34,071 nucleotides of DNA from Pseudomonadota bacterium (GCA_003962985.1 RXKA01000199.1:1-34071), one strand, 5' to 3'; shown: positions 26,411-34,071, numbered from the stretch's first letter. Translations and numbers: made by a program. The notes: generated from the letters alone by a model not told the origin.

Positions 26411-26439
26411 ATTTTAATATATTCCCGAGCTATAAGTAA
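26411..26439 (-). promoter_or_regulatory. Promoter of the ubiK-recA operon
   Basis: On the minus strand, TTACTT (complement of 26434-26439), 17 bp, TAAAAT (complement of 26411-26416). It lies directly downstream of the rpsU terminator and about 37 bases before ubiK. Confidence 0.5.
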
Positions 26440-26440
26440 T

Positions 26441-26468
26441 AAAAAAGCTACGAAATAATTCGTAGCTT
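26441..26468 (-). terminator. Rho-independent terminator of rpsU
   Basis: AAGCTACGAA and TTCGTAGCTT (26445-26454 with 26459-26468) form a 10-bp stem with a 4-base loop. On the minus strand a run of six T follows, 9 bases after the rpsU stop. Clear intrinsic terminator. Confidence 0.9.
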
Positions 26469-26476
26469 AGAATTGC

Positions 26477-26689
26477 TTAGCGTCCGCGACGTGGCAACAT
26501 TTGTGAACGTACTTTTTTGTAATGACGTTTAACAGCAGCAGCCATTTTACGTTTACGTTCTGTTGTTGGTTTTTCATAAGTTTCACGAGAACGTAATTCA
26601 GTTAATGTACCAGCTTTTTCAACTGCTTTTTTAAAACGACGTAGTGCAACTTCAAAATATTCTGTATCGCGTACTTTAATTTCAGGCAT
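26477..26689 (-). CDS. rpsU: 30S ribosomal protein bS21
   Basis: A 70-residue, strongly basic small-subunit protein that sits on the platform next to the 3' end of 16S rRNA and assists initiation. [24 protein letters not shown] and [18 protein letters not shown] are the S21 signatures. The C-terminus [10 protein letters not shown] is of the type seen in Neisseria and related betaproteobacteria. AAGGA lies 6 bases before the ATG. It has its own promoter about 170 bases upstream, an unusually long leader with a hairpin, and a strong terminator, so it forms a single-gene unit rather than the rpsU-dnaG-rpoD arrangement of E. coli. Confidence 0.97.
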   Translation of the reverse strand: MPEIKVRDTEYFEVALRRFKKAVEKAGTLTELRSRETYEKPTTERKRKMAAAVKRHYKKVRSQMLPRRGR

Positions 26690-26860
26690 TATAATTCCTT
26701 ATTTCAAATAATGTTGTATTATGTTATATGTAAATTTTACCTATTTTAAGGCAAGTTTTTATTTTGTTTCTATAGTTTGATTTTAAGCTAATCGGCATCT
26801 GCTAAATTAAAGCAGCATGTTGTAAAAATCACCTCCTCGGTGAGCAAAAATTTATTGTAA
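26690..26860 (-). promoter_or_regulatory. Long structured leader of rpsU
   Basis: About 170 bases of untranslated leader. Near its 5' end, TCACC-gagga-GGTGA (complement of 26829-26843) forms a 5-bp hairpin. It includes AGGAGGTGAT (complement of 26828-26837), a 10-base perfect complement to the 3' end of 16S rRNA. Thirteen bases on from the AGGAGG core, an ATG-CTG-CTT-TAA mini-frame occurs (26818-26807). A second hairpin pairs CTGCT with AGCAG just after. The true rpsU ribosome binding site is a separate AAGGA at 26696-26700. Since S21 acts next to the anti-Shine-Dalgarno, an autoregulatory role is plausible but only inferred. Confidence 0.5.
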
Positions 26861-26865
26861 AGGTG

Positions 26866-26895
26866 ATTATAACCTAATTCGTGTGCTTTAGTCAA
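26866..26895 (-). promoter_or_regulatory. Promoter of rpsU
   Basis: On the minus strand TTGACT (complement of 26890-26895), 18 bp, and a consensus TATAAT (complement of 26866-26871). It is the best-formed promoter in the window, as expected for a ribosomal protein. Confidence 0.75.
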
Positions 26896-26915
26896 GCATA
26901 TGTTTTTGCATATGC
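26896..26915. repeat. Inverted repeat GCATATG-N6-CATATGC
   Basis: A perfect 7-bp inverted repeat that abuts the -35 box of the rpsU promoter and lies 33 bases before a plus-strand -10 for the KimA-like gene. It may be an operator for either divergent gene, or a fortuitous repeat. Confidence 0.45.
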
Positions 26916-26948
26916 ACAATAATTAATCCTGTATCTGTGGCATTATAG

Positions 26949-26954
26949 TATAAT
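26949..26954 (+). promoter_or_regulatory. Possible -10 box of the KimA-like gene
   Basis: A consensus TATAAT, without extended TG and with no good -35 at 17-18 bp. A leader of about 65 bases would follow. AAGG at 27010-27015 serves as ribosome binding site. No riboswitch fold is apparent. Confidence 0.4.
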
Positions 26955-27025
26955 CTAAGCTCAATTACTTTATTTTACACTAATTTAATGTGTAAATGAT
27001 TTGAATTTTGTAAGGTTAATTTATT

Positions 27026-28996
27026 ATGTTTAGTTTTATGCGGGTGCTCAAAAATATCATAATTGGTAAGCCACTTGATGCGGCAAATCCCAAGATTAAG
27101 GAGCATATAGCTTTAATTGCGGTTATTGCATGGATTGGTTTGGGTGCTGATGGGTTATCGTCTTCGGCATATGGTCCAGAAGAGGCCTATTTGGCGCTTG
27201 GACATCATACTTCGATTGCTATATTTTTAGCGTTTGCGACGGCATTTACAGTCTTCTTGATTTCATTTGCGTATAATCAAGTTATTGAATTATTCCCATC
27301 GGGTGGTGGTGGCTATAAAGTTGCAACTCATTTACTGGGTGATCGCGCAGGGGTGATTTCTGGCAGTGCATTGATTATTGATTATATTTTAACAATTGCG
27401 GTATCCGTTGCTAGTGGTGTAGATGCAGTTTTTAGTTTATTACCTGAAGCATGGTTAAGCTATAAGTTAGAAGTTGAGATAGCAGTTATTGTTCTTCTAA
27501 TGGTACTGAATCTGCGTGGTATGAAGGAATCTATCCGTGTCTTAATTCCATTATTCTTAGGGTTTTTATTTACCCATTTAGCGATTATCTTGATTGGTAT
27601 TTTTTACCATATTGATAGTCTGCATTTTATCATGCCAAATGCAGTTGGTGAAGCCCACAAAATGTCGCTTTCAATGGGTACATTAGCAACTATTGCGATT
27701 TTCTTACGTGCTTATTCATTGGGTGGTGGTACTTATACTGGTTTGGAAGCTGTTTCCAATAATGTTAATATGTTAGCAGAGCCGCGAGTACGAACAGGTA
27801 AGTTTACAATGTTATATATGGCATTGTCACTATCTTTTACGGCTGGTGGTATTATTGTTCTGTATCTATTATGGAATGCACAACCTGTTTTTGGACAAAC
27901 ATTAAATGCGGTTGTTTTTGATAAAATCTTAACTGAAACTGGATTTAGTCCGCATTGGTTAACCGCAATTTTATTCTTTGAAGCGGCATTACTTTTTGTT
28001 GGTGCTAATACTGGTTTCTTAGGTTGTCCAGCCGTGATGGCAAATATGGCAGTTGATAAGTGGTTACCACGTCAATTCCGTGAGTTATCTGGGCGTTTAG
28101 TTACGCAAAACGGAGTTCTGATTTCTGGTATTGCTTCTATTATTATTCTATTGTGGGCGAAAGGGCGCGTTTCAACGCTAGTAGTTCTTTATAGTATTAA
28201 CGTATTCCTAACATTCTCTCTTTCTTTATTGGGCTTATGTGTTTACTGGTTGAAAGTTAAGAAAGCTGGCTCACAGCCATGGGTACGTAAATTCATTATT
28301 GCACTAATCGGTTTTGTGGTATGTGCATCTATTTTAGTTGTTACCACTTTTGAGAAATTTGCTGAGGGTGGTTGGCTAACCGTAGTAATAACTGCTTGTA
28401 CTATCGGGTTCTGTTTTATTGTACGTAGTCATTACCGTAAAGTAGGAGCTCTATTGAATGAAGCCGATCAGTTATTTGCCTCTCATTTTAAAGATACTGA
28501 TATCGATTCTGAATCATTACTACAAATTAATGATAATGAAGATAAAACCGCAGTTTTCTTTGTGACTAAGCATTACGGTGCTGGATTACATACCATGCTT
28601 TGGGTACAACGGATGTTCCCTGGGGTTTTCAAGAATTTTGTCTTTATTACTTCAGGGGAAATTGATGTTGAGGTGTTTAGTAATGAAGAAATTTTTAAAA
28701 CTAAATATCGTCAGGATTTGAACCAGATAATTGAGGGGTATCGTTATTTCTGTACGCAACATGGATTACCATCAGCTGGTTATTTTAGTTATGGTGTCAA
28801 TGGCGTTGAGGAATTAATTAAATTGGCAGACCAAATTCAAATTGACTACCCGAATTGCGTATTCTTTGGTGGTAAATTGGTCTTTGTTGATGAAAGTTGG
28901 TGGACGCGATTATTGCATAATAATACCGTTAATCTATTACAACGTCGATTACATTTACGTGGAATGCAGATGGTAATTTTACCAATGAAAGTATAG
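27026..28996 (+). CDS. KimA-like potassium importer (APC/KUP superfamily)
   Basis: A 656-residue permease with about 12 membrane helices (to about residue 475) and a C-terminal soluble domain (about 480-656). WIGLGADGLSSSAYGPEEAYLALG (36-59) is the signature of the KimA/YdaO group, formerly annotated as amino acid permeases and shown in Bacillus to be a proton-coupled potassium importer. GGGGYKVATHLLGDRAGVISGSALIIDYILT and YSLGGGTYTGLEAVSNNVNML are the transport-core segments. The C-terminal domain has an alternating alpha/beta pattern as in KimA. The gene is divergent from rpsU and followed by a terminator hairpin. An amino acid substrate cannot be excluded. Confidence 0.82.
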   Translation: MFSFMRVLKNIIIGKPLDAANPKIKEHIALIAVIAWIGLGADGLSSSAYGPEEAYLALGHHTSIAIFLAFATAFTVFLISFAYNQVIELFPSGGGGYKVATHLLGDRAGVISGSALIIDYILTIAVSVASGVDAVFSLLPEAWLSYKLEVEIAVIVLLMVLNLRGMKESIRVLIPLFLGFLFTHLAIILIGIFYHIDSLHFIMPNAVGEAHKMSLSMGTLATIAIFLRAYSLGGGTYTGLEAVSNNVNMLAEPRVRTGKFTMLYMALSLSFTAGGIIVLYLLWNAQPVFGQTLNAVVFDKILTETGFSPHWLTAILFFEAALLFVGANTGFLGCPAVMANMAVDKWLPRQFRELSGRLVTQNGVLISGIASIIILLWAKGRVSTLVVLYSINVFLTFSLSLLGLCVYWLKVKKAGSQPWVRKFIIALIGFVVCASILVVTTFEKFAEGGWLTVVITACTIGFCFIVRSHYRKVGALLNEADQLFASHFKDTDIDSESLLQINDNEDKTAVFFVTKHYGAGLHTMLWVQRMFPGVFKNFVFITSGEIDVEVFSNEEIFKTKYRQDLNQIIEGYRYFCTQHGLPSAGYFSYGVNGVEELIKLADQIQIDYPNCVFFGGKLVFVDESWWTRLLHNNTVNLLQRRLHLRGMQMVILPMKV

Positions 28997-29025
28997 TTGA
29001 TATATTTTTTGCATACATTCTTATT

Positions 29026-29053
29026 GCCCATTCTTTTTAAGTAATGGGCTTTT
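29026..29053 (+). terminator. Terminator of the KimA-like gene
   Basis: GCCCATT (29026-29032) and AATGGGC (29043-29049) form a 7-bp stem with a 10-base loop, followed by TTTT. It stands 30 bases after the stop and 15 bases before the next ATG. Confidence 0.7.
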
Positions 29054-29067
29054 AAATATATTGGTCT

Positions 29068-29721
29068 ATGATAAAGAAAATCTTATTTTTAGCGCTTTGG
29101 TTACCACTAGTTGCTTATGCAGGGAATCAGAAAGAAGAAGCTCTATCTGCAGATGTTCAGGCAACCATGCATTCTGCTATTATTAATCCGATTCAGCCGC
29201 ATTTAGTTTTTTCATCAACGGAAAAAGCTAATGCTTGGTTACATGATATGTCTGAACGTTTGAAGAAATTAGCGCCCAAAAACTCATTAGTACAAGATGA
29301 TTTTATGCGTAAAAGGTTATTGACTACCATACAATATGAAGCGGTACGAGCAGGTTTAGACCCACAAATGGTTTTAAGCTTAATTACTGTGGAGAGTAGG
29401 TTTAATAAGTATGCAATTTCAAGTGCAGGAGCGCAAGGGTTAATGCAGGTTATGCCGTTTTGGCTTCGCCAAATAGGTGCAGCGAATCAGGACTTACTGA
29501 ATATGCAAACAAATATTCGTTTTGGTTGTACTATTTTACGCCACTATTTACAGCTTGAAAAGGGTAATATGTTTATGGCGCTAGGGCGTTATAATGGTAG
29601 TCGTGGTCAGGCTACTTATCCAAACTTAGTATTTGGTGCGTATGAGCGTTATTGGAAGCCTGCACTGGTTATAACGTTGAGTAAAAATGGCGAAATGAAA
29701 ACGTTAGATTATTCAAATTAA
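29068..29721 (+). CDS. Lytic transglycosylase (SLT domain), secreted
   Basis: A 217-residue periplasmic enzyme predicted to cleave glycan strands with formation of 1,6-anhydro ends. Residues 1-18 form a signal peptide ending VAYA. A helical spacer (about 20-85) precedes the SLT goose-lysozyme-type domain (about 85-200). VLSLITVESRFNKYAISSAGAQGLMQVMP holds the catalytic E109, and NIRFGCTILRHYLQ plus ALGRYNGS are the other family motifs. There is no lipobox. The ribosome binding site is poor, and the gene starts right behind the terminator of the previous one, so expression may be low. It can also be read as MltE/Slt-like; the exact class is open. Confidence 0.88.
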   Translation: MIKKILFLALWLPLVAYAGNQKEEALSADVQATMHSAIINPIQPHLVFSSTEKANAWLHDMSERLKKLAPKNSLVQDDFMRKRLLTTIQYEAVRAGLDPQMVLSLITVESRFNKYAISSAGAQGLMQVMPFWLRQIGAANQDLLNMQTNIRFGCTILRHYLQLEKGNMFMALGRYNGSRGQATYPNLVFGAYERYWKPALVITLSKNGEMKTLDYSN

Positions 29722-29754
29722 AATTGACCATAGTATTTGTTGCTATGGTCAATT
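29722..29754. terminator. Terminator between convergent genes
   Basis: AATTGACCATAG and CTATGGTCAATT pair over 12 bp around a 9-base loop. On the minus strand TTTAATTT follows the stem, so it best serves the permease gene. It can also protect the transglycosylase mRNA end. Confidence 0.75.
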
Positions 29755-29759
29755 CATGC

Positions 29760-30941
29760 TTAGCTGGTAAATGAAGGAAAGATAGAAAAATTATCTAAAA
29801 TTTGACAAAGGATAATTAAACTACCGAAAATTATAATCATGATACTTGGAGTGATACTTAGATTATTCATCTTTTTGTATTTGTAGATTGCTGCAACTGG
29901 TATCATGGCTGAAGCTATTTGGAATAAATTTGACTGTTGGTAAATTACTACAAAAGCTTTAGGGAATGCTAGTGCAATAATTACGGGAATTACGAATGAA
30001 ATTAATGTACCAAATAAGCGATTTTTAGCATTATCTTCCCACTTAAATGCATCAAGAACGAATGCTACTAGTGAGAAACCAATTGACAAGAATGCAGTCA
30101 ACACGGTTATGCTGGCAAAAATTCCAACTAATGATGTTATTGATTTAGGTACACCTGGTTTATTTAAGGCAAATTTCATTACATCACCAATGGTTTCTAA
30201 ATGTAAGAAGTCATTGCGAGATACCAATGAGAAAATTAATAACATCCAACCTACATAAGCAAGTGCAGGCATTACCATGCCAATTAAAATCGCTCTTCGT
30301 GATTTTTTTACATCCCAATTATTAATCTTCATTACTAGTGGAATTACGCAATGCATATACCAAATACAGAACATGGTTGAAGCACCAGCGCCAAGATATT
30401 TTACCCCAGATGGAATAAATTCAAAGATATCAGGTTTAATTAGTTGTACACCTAATATAATTGCAGTGATGAGGCATAAAAACTTAATGGTAAAAATAAC
30501 ACTATTAAGACGGCTAATTAAGCCAATCCCAACAACAAAAGCAGGCATAAATACTACGAAAAATATAATCATCCCTAATTGTGGATGAATGGTAACACCT
30601 ATTAGTGGTAATACCGTTTTTGCAAGTAAATCACCACCAGCATTAACATATGCTGCGGCTAGTGCTCCCATTGAAAATAAATTCATCAAAGTTGTAAAAA
30701 TAAACCCTTTTTTACCAAAGTAATCAACTGCTAGAGTAGCAGCATTCACATTATGATCATCATATTTTGCGTATATATCCACACTCATGGTGGCCATCCA
30801 ATACGCGATAATAAACGTCATAGTAATAAAGATCAGAGTATTAATTACACCTGGTCCCGCGGCAAGGATTGGGAGAGCTAATACCCCCGAGCCAATCGCA
30901 GCACCAGCAACTAAAAAAGACGACAATAACATTCGTTTCAC
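29760..30941 (-). CDS. Aromatic amino acid permease (Mtr/TyrP, HAAAP family)
   Basis: An inner-membrane transporter of about 11 helices, related to Mtr and TyrP, importing tryptophan or tyrosine with protons. MLLSSFLVAGAAIGSGVLALPILAAGPG is the family's first-helix motif. A longer frame from 30980 would add 13 unlikely residues. A GTG at 30941-30939, with GGAG 7 bases upstream, gives MKRMLLSSF and is chosen, for 393 residues. Helices continue to the C-terminus, with GAGASTMFCIWYMHCVIPLVMK in the central substrate region. Transcribed convergently to the transglycosylase and divergently from pyrH. It stands alone. Which aromatic amino acid it prefers cannot be told. Confidence 0.85.
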   Translation of the reverse strand: MKRMLLSSFLVAGAAIGSGVLALPILAAGPGVINTLIFITMTFIIAYWMATMSVDIYAKYDDHNVNAATLAVDYFGKKGFIFTTLMNLFSMGALAAAYVNAGGDLLAKTVLPLIGVTIHPQLGMIIFFVVFMPAFVVGIGLISRLNSVIFTIKFLCLITAIILGVQLIKPDIFEFIPSGVKYLGAGASTMFCIWYMHCVIPLVMKINNWDVKKSRRAILIGMVMPALAYVGWMLLIFSLVSRNDFLHLETIGDVMKFALNKPGVPKSITSLVGIFASITVLTAFLSIGFSLVAFVLDAFKWEDNAKNRLFGTLISFVIPVIIALAFPKAFVVIYQQSNLFQIASAMIPVAAIYKYKKMNNLSITPSIMIIIFGSLIILCQILDNFSIFPSFTS

Positions 30942-30948
30942 TTGTTTT

Positions 30949-30952
30949 CTCC
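30949..30952 (-). promoter_or_regulatory. Ribosome binding site deciding the permease start
   Basis: GGAG on the minus strand lies 7 bases before the GTG at 30941, but 16 bases before the next ATG at 30932, which makes the GTG the better start. Confidence 0.6.
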
Positions 30953-30987
30953 ATACAAAAGATGTTGTGAATAACCACACTAACGGT

Positions 30988-30993
30988 ATTATA
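30988..30993 (-). promoter_or_regulatory. Possible -10 box of the aromatic permease gene
   Basis: TATAAT on the minus strand, with TTAAGT (complement of 31011-31016) at a 17-bp spacing as a partial -35. The leader would be about 40 bases. Confidence 0.45.
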
Positions 30994-31079
30994 ATTTAAT
31001 TGGTGCTAGAACTTAAAGATGCAGTGCAATATAATTTAGCCAATTGCCTGCGTGATATGGTGCATCATGGTGTGCTTTA

Positions 31080-31088
31080 TGGTATAAT
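31080..31088 (+). promoter_or_regulatory. Extended -10 promoter of pyrH
   Basis: TGG-TATAAT, with no clear -35, 26 bases before the pyrH start. AAGGTG (31101-31106) is the ribosome binding site. Confidence 0.6.
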
Positions 31089-31114
31089 TCGCTTCATTTT
31101 AAGGTGACAAAAGA

Positions 31115-31831
31115 ATGTTAAAATACGAACGAATATTATTAAAATTATCTGGGGAATCATTAATGGGTGAGACAAGTAACTCAGTTGACCCAGAGACGGT
31201 TTCATTTATTTTAGACCAAGTTAAAGAAGTTTTAGCGCTTGGCGTTAAGGTTGGGATTGTTGTTGGTGGTGGTAATTTTTTCCGTGGAGTATCAGGCAGT
31301 GATCGCTTAGGTATCCAACGTGAAAATGCTGATGCGATGGGTATGCTTGCTACCGTGATGAATGGTATTTTGCTCCGTGATGTCTTTAATTCACATGGGA
31401 TTGAAGCTAAATTGTTTTCTGCATTCCCAATTGGTAGCTTTATTAAAGGCTATAACCGTGATAGCATGGTGCGTCGCGTAAATAATGGTGAAGTGGTAAT
31501 TTTTGTTGGTGGTGTAGGTAGTCCATACTTTACTACTGATAGTGGTGCGGCATTACGCGCTTTGGAAATGGGTGCTGATTTATTAATTAAAGCAACTAAG
31601 GTTGATGGTGTCTATACTGCCGACCCTAAAAAAGATCCAACGGCAACACGTTACTCACAAGTTTCATTTGATGAAGCTATTGGCAATAGTCTTGGTGTTA
31701 TGGACATGGCTGCATTTGCACTTTGTCGCGATAATAAATTAGATATCAATGTATGTAGCATATTTAAGGCAGGTAGTCTTAAACGCGTAGTACTTGGCGA
31801 AGATGAAGGTACGTTAGTTTATTGTAACTAA
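31115..31831 (+). CDS. pyrH: Uridylate kinase
   Basis: Phosphorylates UMP to UDP in pyrimidine nucleotide synthesis; a homohexamer of the amino acid kinase fold. The 238 residues are complete. KLSGESLMG (10-18) is the ATP-phosphate binding start, VGIVVGGGNFFRG follows, and RENADAMGMLATVMNG and GSPYFTTDSGAALRALEMGADLLIKATKVDGVYTADP are the UMP-binding and nucleotide motifs. The start is backed by AAGGTG 8 bases upstream. It is followed by guaA after 33 bases, making a nucleotide pair. The usual tsf and frr neighbours are missing here. Confidence 0.97.
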   Translation: MLKYERILLKLSGESLMGETSNSVDPETVSFILDQVKEVLALGVKVGIVVGGGNFFRGVSGSDRLGIQRENADAMGMLATVMNGILLRDVFNSHGIEAKLFSAFPIGSFIKGYNRDSMVRRVNNGEVVIFVGGVGSPYFTTDSGAALRALEMGADLLIKATKVDGVYTADPKKDPTATRYSQVSFDEAIGNSLGVMDMAAFALCRDNKLDINVCSIFKAGSLKRVVLGEDEGTLVYCN

Positions 31832-31864
31832 TATTAAATTAATTAGGTAATAAGGGTTTAATTG

Positions 31865-33430
31865 ATGAATATCCATCAGGATAAAATATTAATTTTGGAT
31901 TTTGGTTCTCAAGTGACGCAACTAATTGCGCGTCGTGTTCGTGAGTTTAATGTATATTGTGAGATTCATCCCTATGATGTGTCTCCAGAGTTTATTAAAG
32001 ATTATGCGCCAAAAGGAATCATTTTATCGGGTGGACCTAATTCAGTCTATGAAGAAGATACTCCTAGCGCTCCTGAGGTGGTGTTTACTTTGGGCGTACC
32101 CGTATTTGGTATTTGTTATGGTATGCAAACAATTGCTAATCAATTGGGCGGTAAAGTAGAAAGTTCTGGGAAGCGTGAATTTGGCTATGCTGAGATTAAT
32201 AATTTACAAAGTCCTTTATTTGCTGGCTTACATGATGGTGTTAATGATGCCGGTGAGTATTTGCAAGTGTGGATGAGCCATGGTGATAAAGTTACACAAC
32301 TACCTTCTGGCTTTGAAGTTATCGCAACAACCGCATCATGTCCTATCGCCGCTATGGCAAATAGTGAGCGTCAAATCTATGCGGTGCAATTTCATCCAGA
32401 AGTGACACATACACGACAAGGTACACGCATTTTAGAACATTTTGTGGTGAACATCTGTCAATGTCAACAAAGCTGGACTATGCCAGGTTATGCTGAAGAA
32501 GCAATTGCTAAAATTCGTCAACAAGTTGGTAGTGATACAGTGATTCTTGCTTTATCAGGTGGTGTTGATAGTAGCGTTGCTGGTGTATTGATCCATAAGG
32601 CAATTGGTAAACAATTAAAATGTATCTTTGTTGATACTGGTTTATTGCGTTATGAAGAAGCTAAACAGGTAATGACCAACTATCACGATAACTTAGATCT
32701 TGATATTACTAAGATTGATGCTAAAGAAGAGTTTTATCAAGCATTACAAGGTGTATCAGATCCTGAGCATAAACGCAAAATTATTGGTAAATTGTTTGTT
32801 GATATTTTCCAGCGTGAATCGGCTAAGTTTACTAATGCAAAATGGTTAGCGCAAGGGACGATTTACCCCGATGTGATTGAGTCAGCAGGAAGTAAGACTA
32901 AAAAAGCACATAATATTAAGTCGCATCATAATGTGGGTGGTTTACCTGAAGATATGCATTTACAATTATTAGAGCCACTTCGTGAGTTGTTTAAAGATGA
33001 AGTACGCGCTTTGGGGGTTTCATTAGGTATTGCACCAAAATTAATTTATCGTCATCCATTCCCAGGTCCTGGTTTAGGTGTGCGTATTTTAGGTGAAATT
33101 AAGCCAGAATATGTTGAGTTACTACAAAAAGCAGATAATATCTTTATTGAAGAACTATATGCGCATGATTTGTATCATAAAGTTGCTCAAGCATTTGTTG
33201 TGTTTTTACCAGTTAAAACCGTAGGAGTGATGGGTGATGGTCGTACTTATGATTATGCCGTAGCGTTACGTGCGGTTGAAACTACTGATTTTATGACGGC
33301 CAATGTCGCGAATTTACCATTTGAATTTATTACCAAAGTTGCTAATCGAATTATCAATGAGGTGAAAGGTATCAATCGCGTTACCTATGATATTTCTGGT
33401 AAACCACCTGCTACAATTGAGTGGGAATAA
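31865..33430 (+). CDS. guaA: GMP synthase (glutamine-hydrolysing)
   Basis: Converts XMP to GMP using ATP and the amide of glutamine. The ATG at 31865 is chosen over the TTG directly before it, giving 521 residues. The N-terminal class I glutamine amidotransferase has the catalytic triad C84 (GICYGMQ), H177 and E179 (QFHPEVTHT). The ATP pyrophosphatase loop is SGGVDSS (231-237). The C-terminal dimerisation domain has [17 protein letters not shown] and ends with KPPATIEWE. The ribosome binding site AAGGG lies 8 bases upstream. It is probably cotranscribed with pyrH. The penicillin-binding protein gene follows after 41 bases without a strong terminator. Confidence 0.97.
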   Translation: MNIHQDKILILDFGSQVTQLIARRVREFNVYCEIHPYDVSPEFIKDYAPKGIILSGGPNSVYEEDTPSAPEVVFTLGVPVFGICYGMQTIANQLGGKVESSGKREFGYAEINNLQSPLFAGLHDGVNDAGEYLQVWMSHGDKVTQLPSGFEVIATTASCPIAAMANSERQIYAVQFHPEVTHTRQGTRILEHFVVNICQCQQSWTMPGYAEEAIAKIRQQVGSDTVILALSGGVDSSVAGVLIHKAIGKQLKCIFVDTGLLRYEEAKQVMTNYHDNLDLDITKIDAKEEFYQALQGVSDPEHKRKIIGKLFVDIFQRESAKFTNAKWLAQGTIYPDVIESAGSKTKKAHNIKSHHNVGGLPEDMHLQLLEPLRELFKDEVRALGVSLGIAPKLIYRHPFPGPGLGVRILGEIKPEYVELLQKADNIFIEELYAHDLYHKVAQAFVVFLPVKTVGVMGDGRTYDYAVALRAVETTDFMTANVANLPFEFITKVANRIINEVKGINRVTYDISGKPPATIEWE

Positions 33431-33471
33431 AAATTTTAGTTAGTGATTAACTAGTTACAGGTTAGATATAA

Positions 33472-34071
33472 ATGGATAATTTTCAATCTCCACCACAACT
33501 ACCCAAGAAACGTTCTTGGTTACTAAGTATCGTTTTATTCTTAGCTGGTTTAGGTGTTGCAGTTATTGGTTTAGTTGCAGTGATGATCATGGTTACCTAT
33601 CCACGATTACCCAGCATGGATGAGTTACGTAATTATCAGCCGAAATTGCCACTACAGGTTTATTCTGCTGATGGCGTTCTTCTTGGGCAATTTGGGCAAG
33701 AGCGGAGAATTTATGTGGATATTCCCGAAACTCCTAAGCTTCTAATTGATGCAATTCTATCCGCTGAGGATGAACGTTTTTATGAACATGGTGGTATTGA
33801 TATTCTCGGGATTATGCGTGCGACAATCGGTAATATTGCAACTGGTCATCTCCAATCGGGGGCTAGTACCATTACAATGCAGGTTGCGCGGAATTTCTTT
33901 TTAACCAAAGAAAAAACTTTTACGCGTAAATTTAATGAGATTTTATTGTCATATAAAATTGAACATTCATTGACTAAAGACCAGATTTTATCATTATATA
34001 TCAATCAGATTTATCTTGGTCAACGCGCATACGGTTTTGCTGAAGCTGCACGGACATATTTTGGTAAACCT
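33472..34071 (+). CDS. Class A penicillin-binding protein 1A, N-terminal part
   Basis: The first 200 codons of a bifunctional peptidoglycan synthase, cut by the window edge. A short cytoplasmic tail rich in P and K (to about 15) and a membrane helix (about 16-41) are followed by the glycosyltransferase 51 domain. SAEDERFYEHGGIDILGI contains the catalytic glutamate. SGASTITMQVARNFFLT and INQIYLGQRAYGFAEAARTYFGK are the other GT51 motifs. The transpeptidase domain is beyond the window. The ribosome binding site (AGGT) is weak. The sequence pattern fits PBP1a (ponA/mrcA) better than PBP1b. It adds another wall-synthesis gene to the window. Confidence 0.93.
   Translation, partial: MDNFQSPPQLPKKRSWLLSIVLFLAGLGVAVIGLVAVMIMVTYPRLPSMDELRNYQPKLPLQVYSADGVLLGQFGQERRIYVDIPETPKLLIDAILSAEDERFYEHGGIDILGIMRATIGNIATGHLQSGASTITMQVARNFFLTKEKTFTRKFNEILLSYKIEHSLTKDQILSLYINQIYLGQRAYGFAEAARTYFGKP

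Noticed and set aside
33437..33453. TAGTTA/TAACTA hairpin between guaA and the PBP gene
   Set aside because: Only six A/T-rich pairs and no T-run; too weak to call a terminator.
1..34071. Insertion sequences, CRISPR arrays, tRNA or rRNA genes
   Set aside because: No transposase-like protein, spaced direct repeats or tRNA-like cloverleaf motifs were seen in the intergenic regions.

Overview
The window is a 34 kb piece of an AT-rich bacterial chromosome. It carries mostly housekeeping genes and shows no insertion sequence, CRISPR array, prophage, tRNA or rRNA. Gene content points to a betaproteobacterium, most likely a low-GC member of or near the Neisseriales. The pointers are a Neisseria-like S21, a DsbA with a CxHC-type active site, a ubiK-comM-SPOR-dsbA-pcm string, and a GapA of proteobacterial type. 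The taxonomic placement is inference from protein character, not from a database search.

Layout. (1) 1-719: a possible gene start leaving the left edge on the minus strand, then a small hot-dog-fold thioesterase. (2) 823-9251, plus strand: tkt, gap, then the complete elongasome set mreB-mreC-mreD-mrdA-mrdB with overlapping or nearly overlapping genes, closed by a bidirectional terminator. (3) 9331-11593, minus strand: two rhodanese-containing redox/sulfur proteins in one operon. (4) 11787-13957: a Bcr/CflA-type MFS exporter and a divergent PAS-LuxR regulator, visibly more AT-rich and with a good palindrome between them; this is the most accessory-looking part. (5) 14250-21043, plus strand: a beta-class GST, a SulP-STAS-carbonic anhydrase fusion, an RND permease without adaptor or outer-membrane genes, and an unrecognised six-helix membrane protein overlapping it. 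(6) 21006-26689, minus strand: rpsU, then ubiK-comM-SPOR protein-dsbA-pcm-recA, and recX behind a hairpin. (7) 27026-30941: a KimA-type potassium importer, a small lytic transglycosylase and, convergent to it, an aromatic amino acid permease. (8) 31115-34071: pyrH, guaA and the start of a class A penicillin-binding protein cut by the window edge.

Together the window covers cell-wall elongation (MreBCD, PBP2, RodA, class A PBP, lytic transglycosylase, SPOR protein), central carbon and nucleotide metabolism, recombination/competence (RecA, RecX, ComM), and a set of transporters. Several plus-strand promoters look alike: a TGn-TATAAT extended -10 with a poor -35.

There is no obvious new multi-gene system. 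The observations I would follow first are the rpsU leader, which contains a 10-base perfect complement of the 16S anti-Shine-Dalgarno in a hairpin; the orphan membrane protein overlapping the RND permease; and the palindrome in front of the PAS-LuxR gene.
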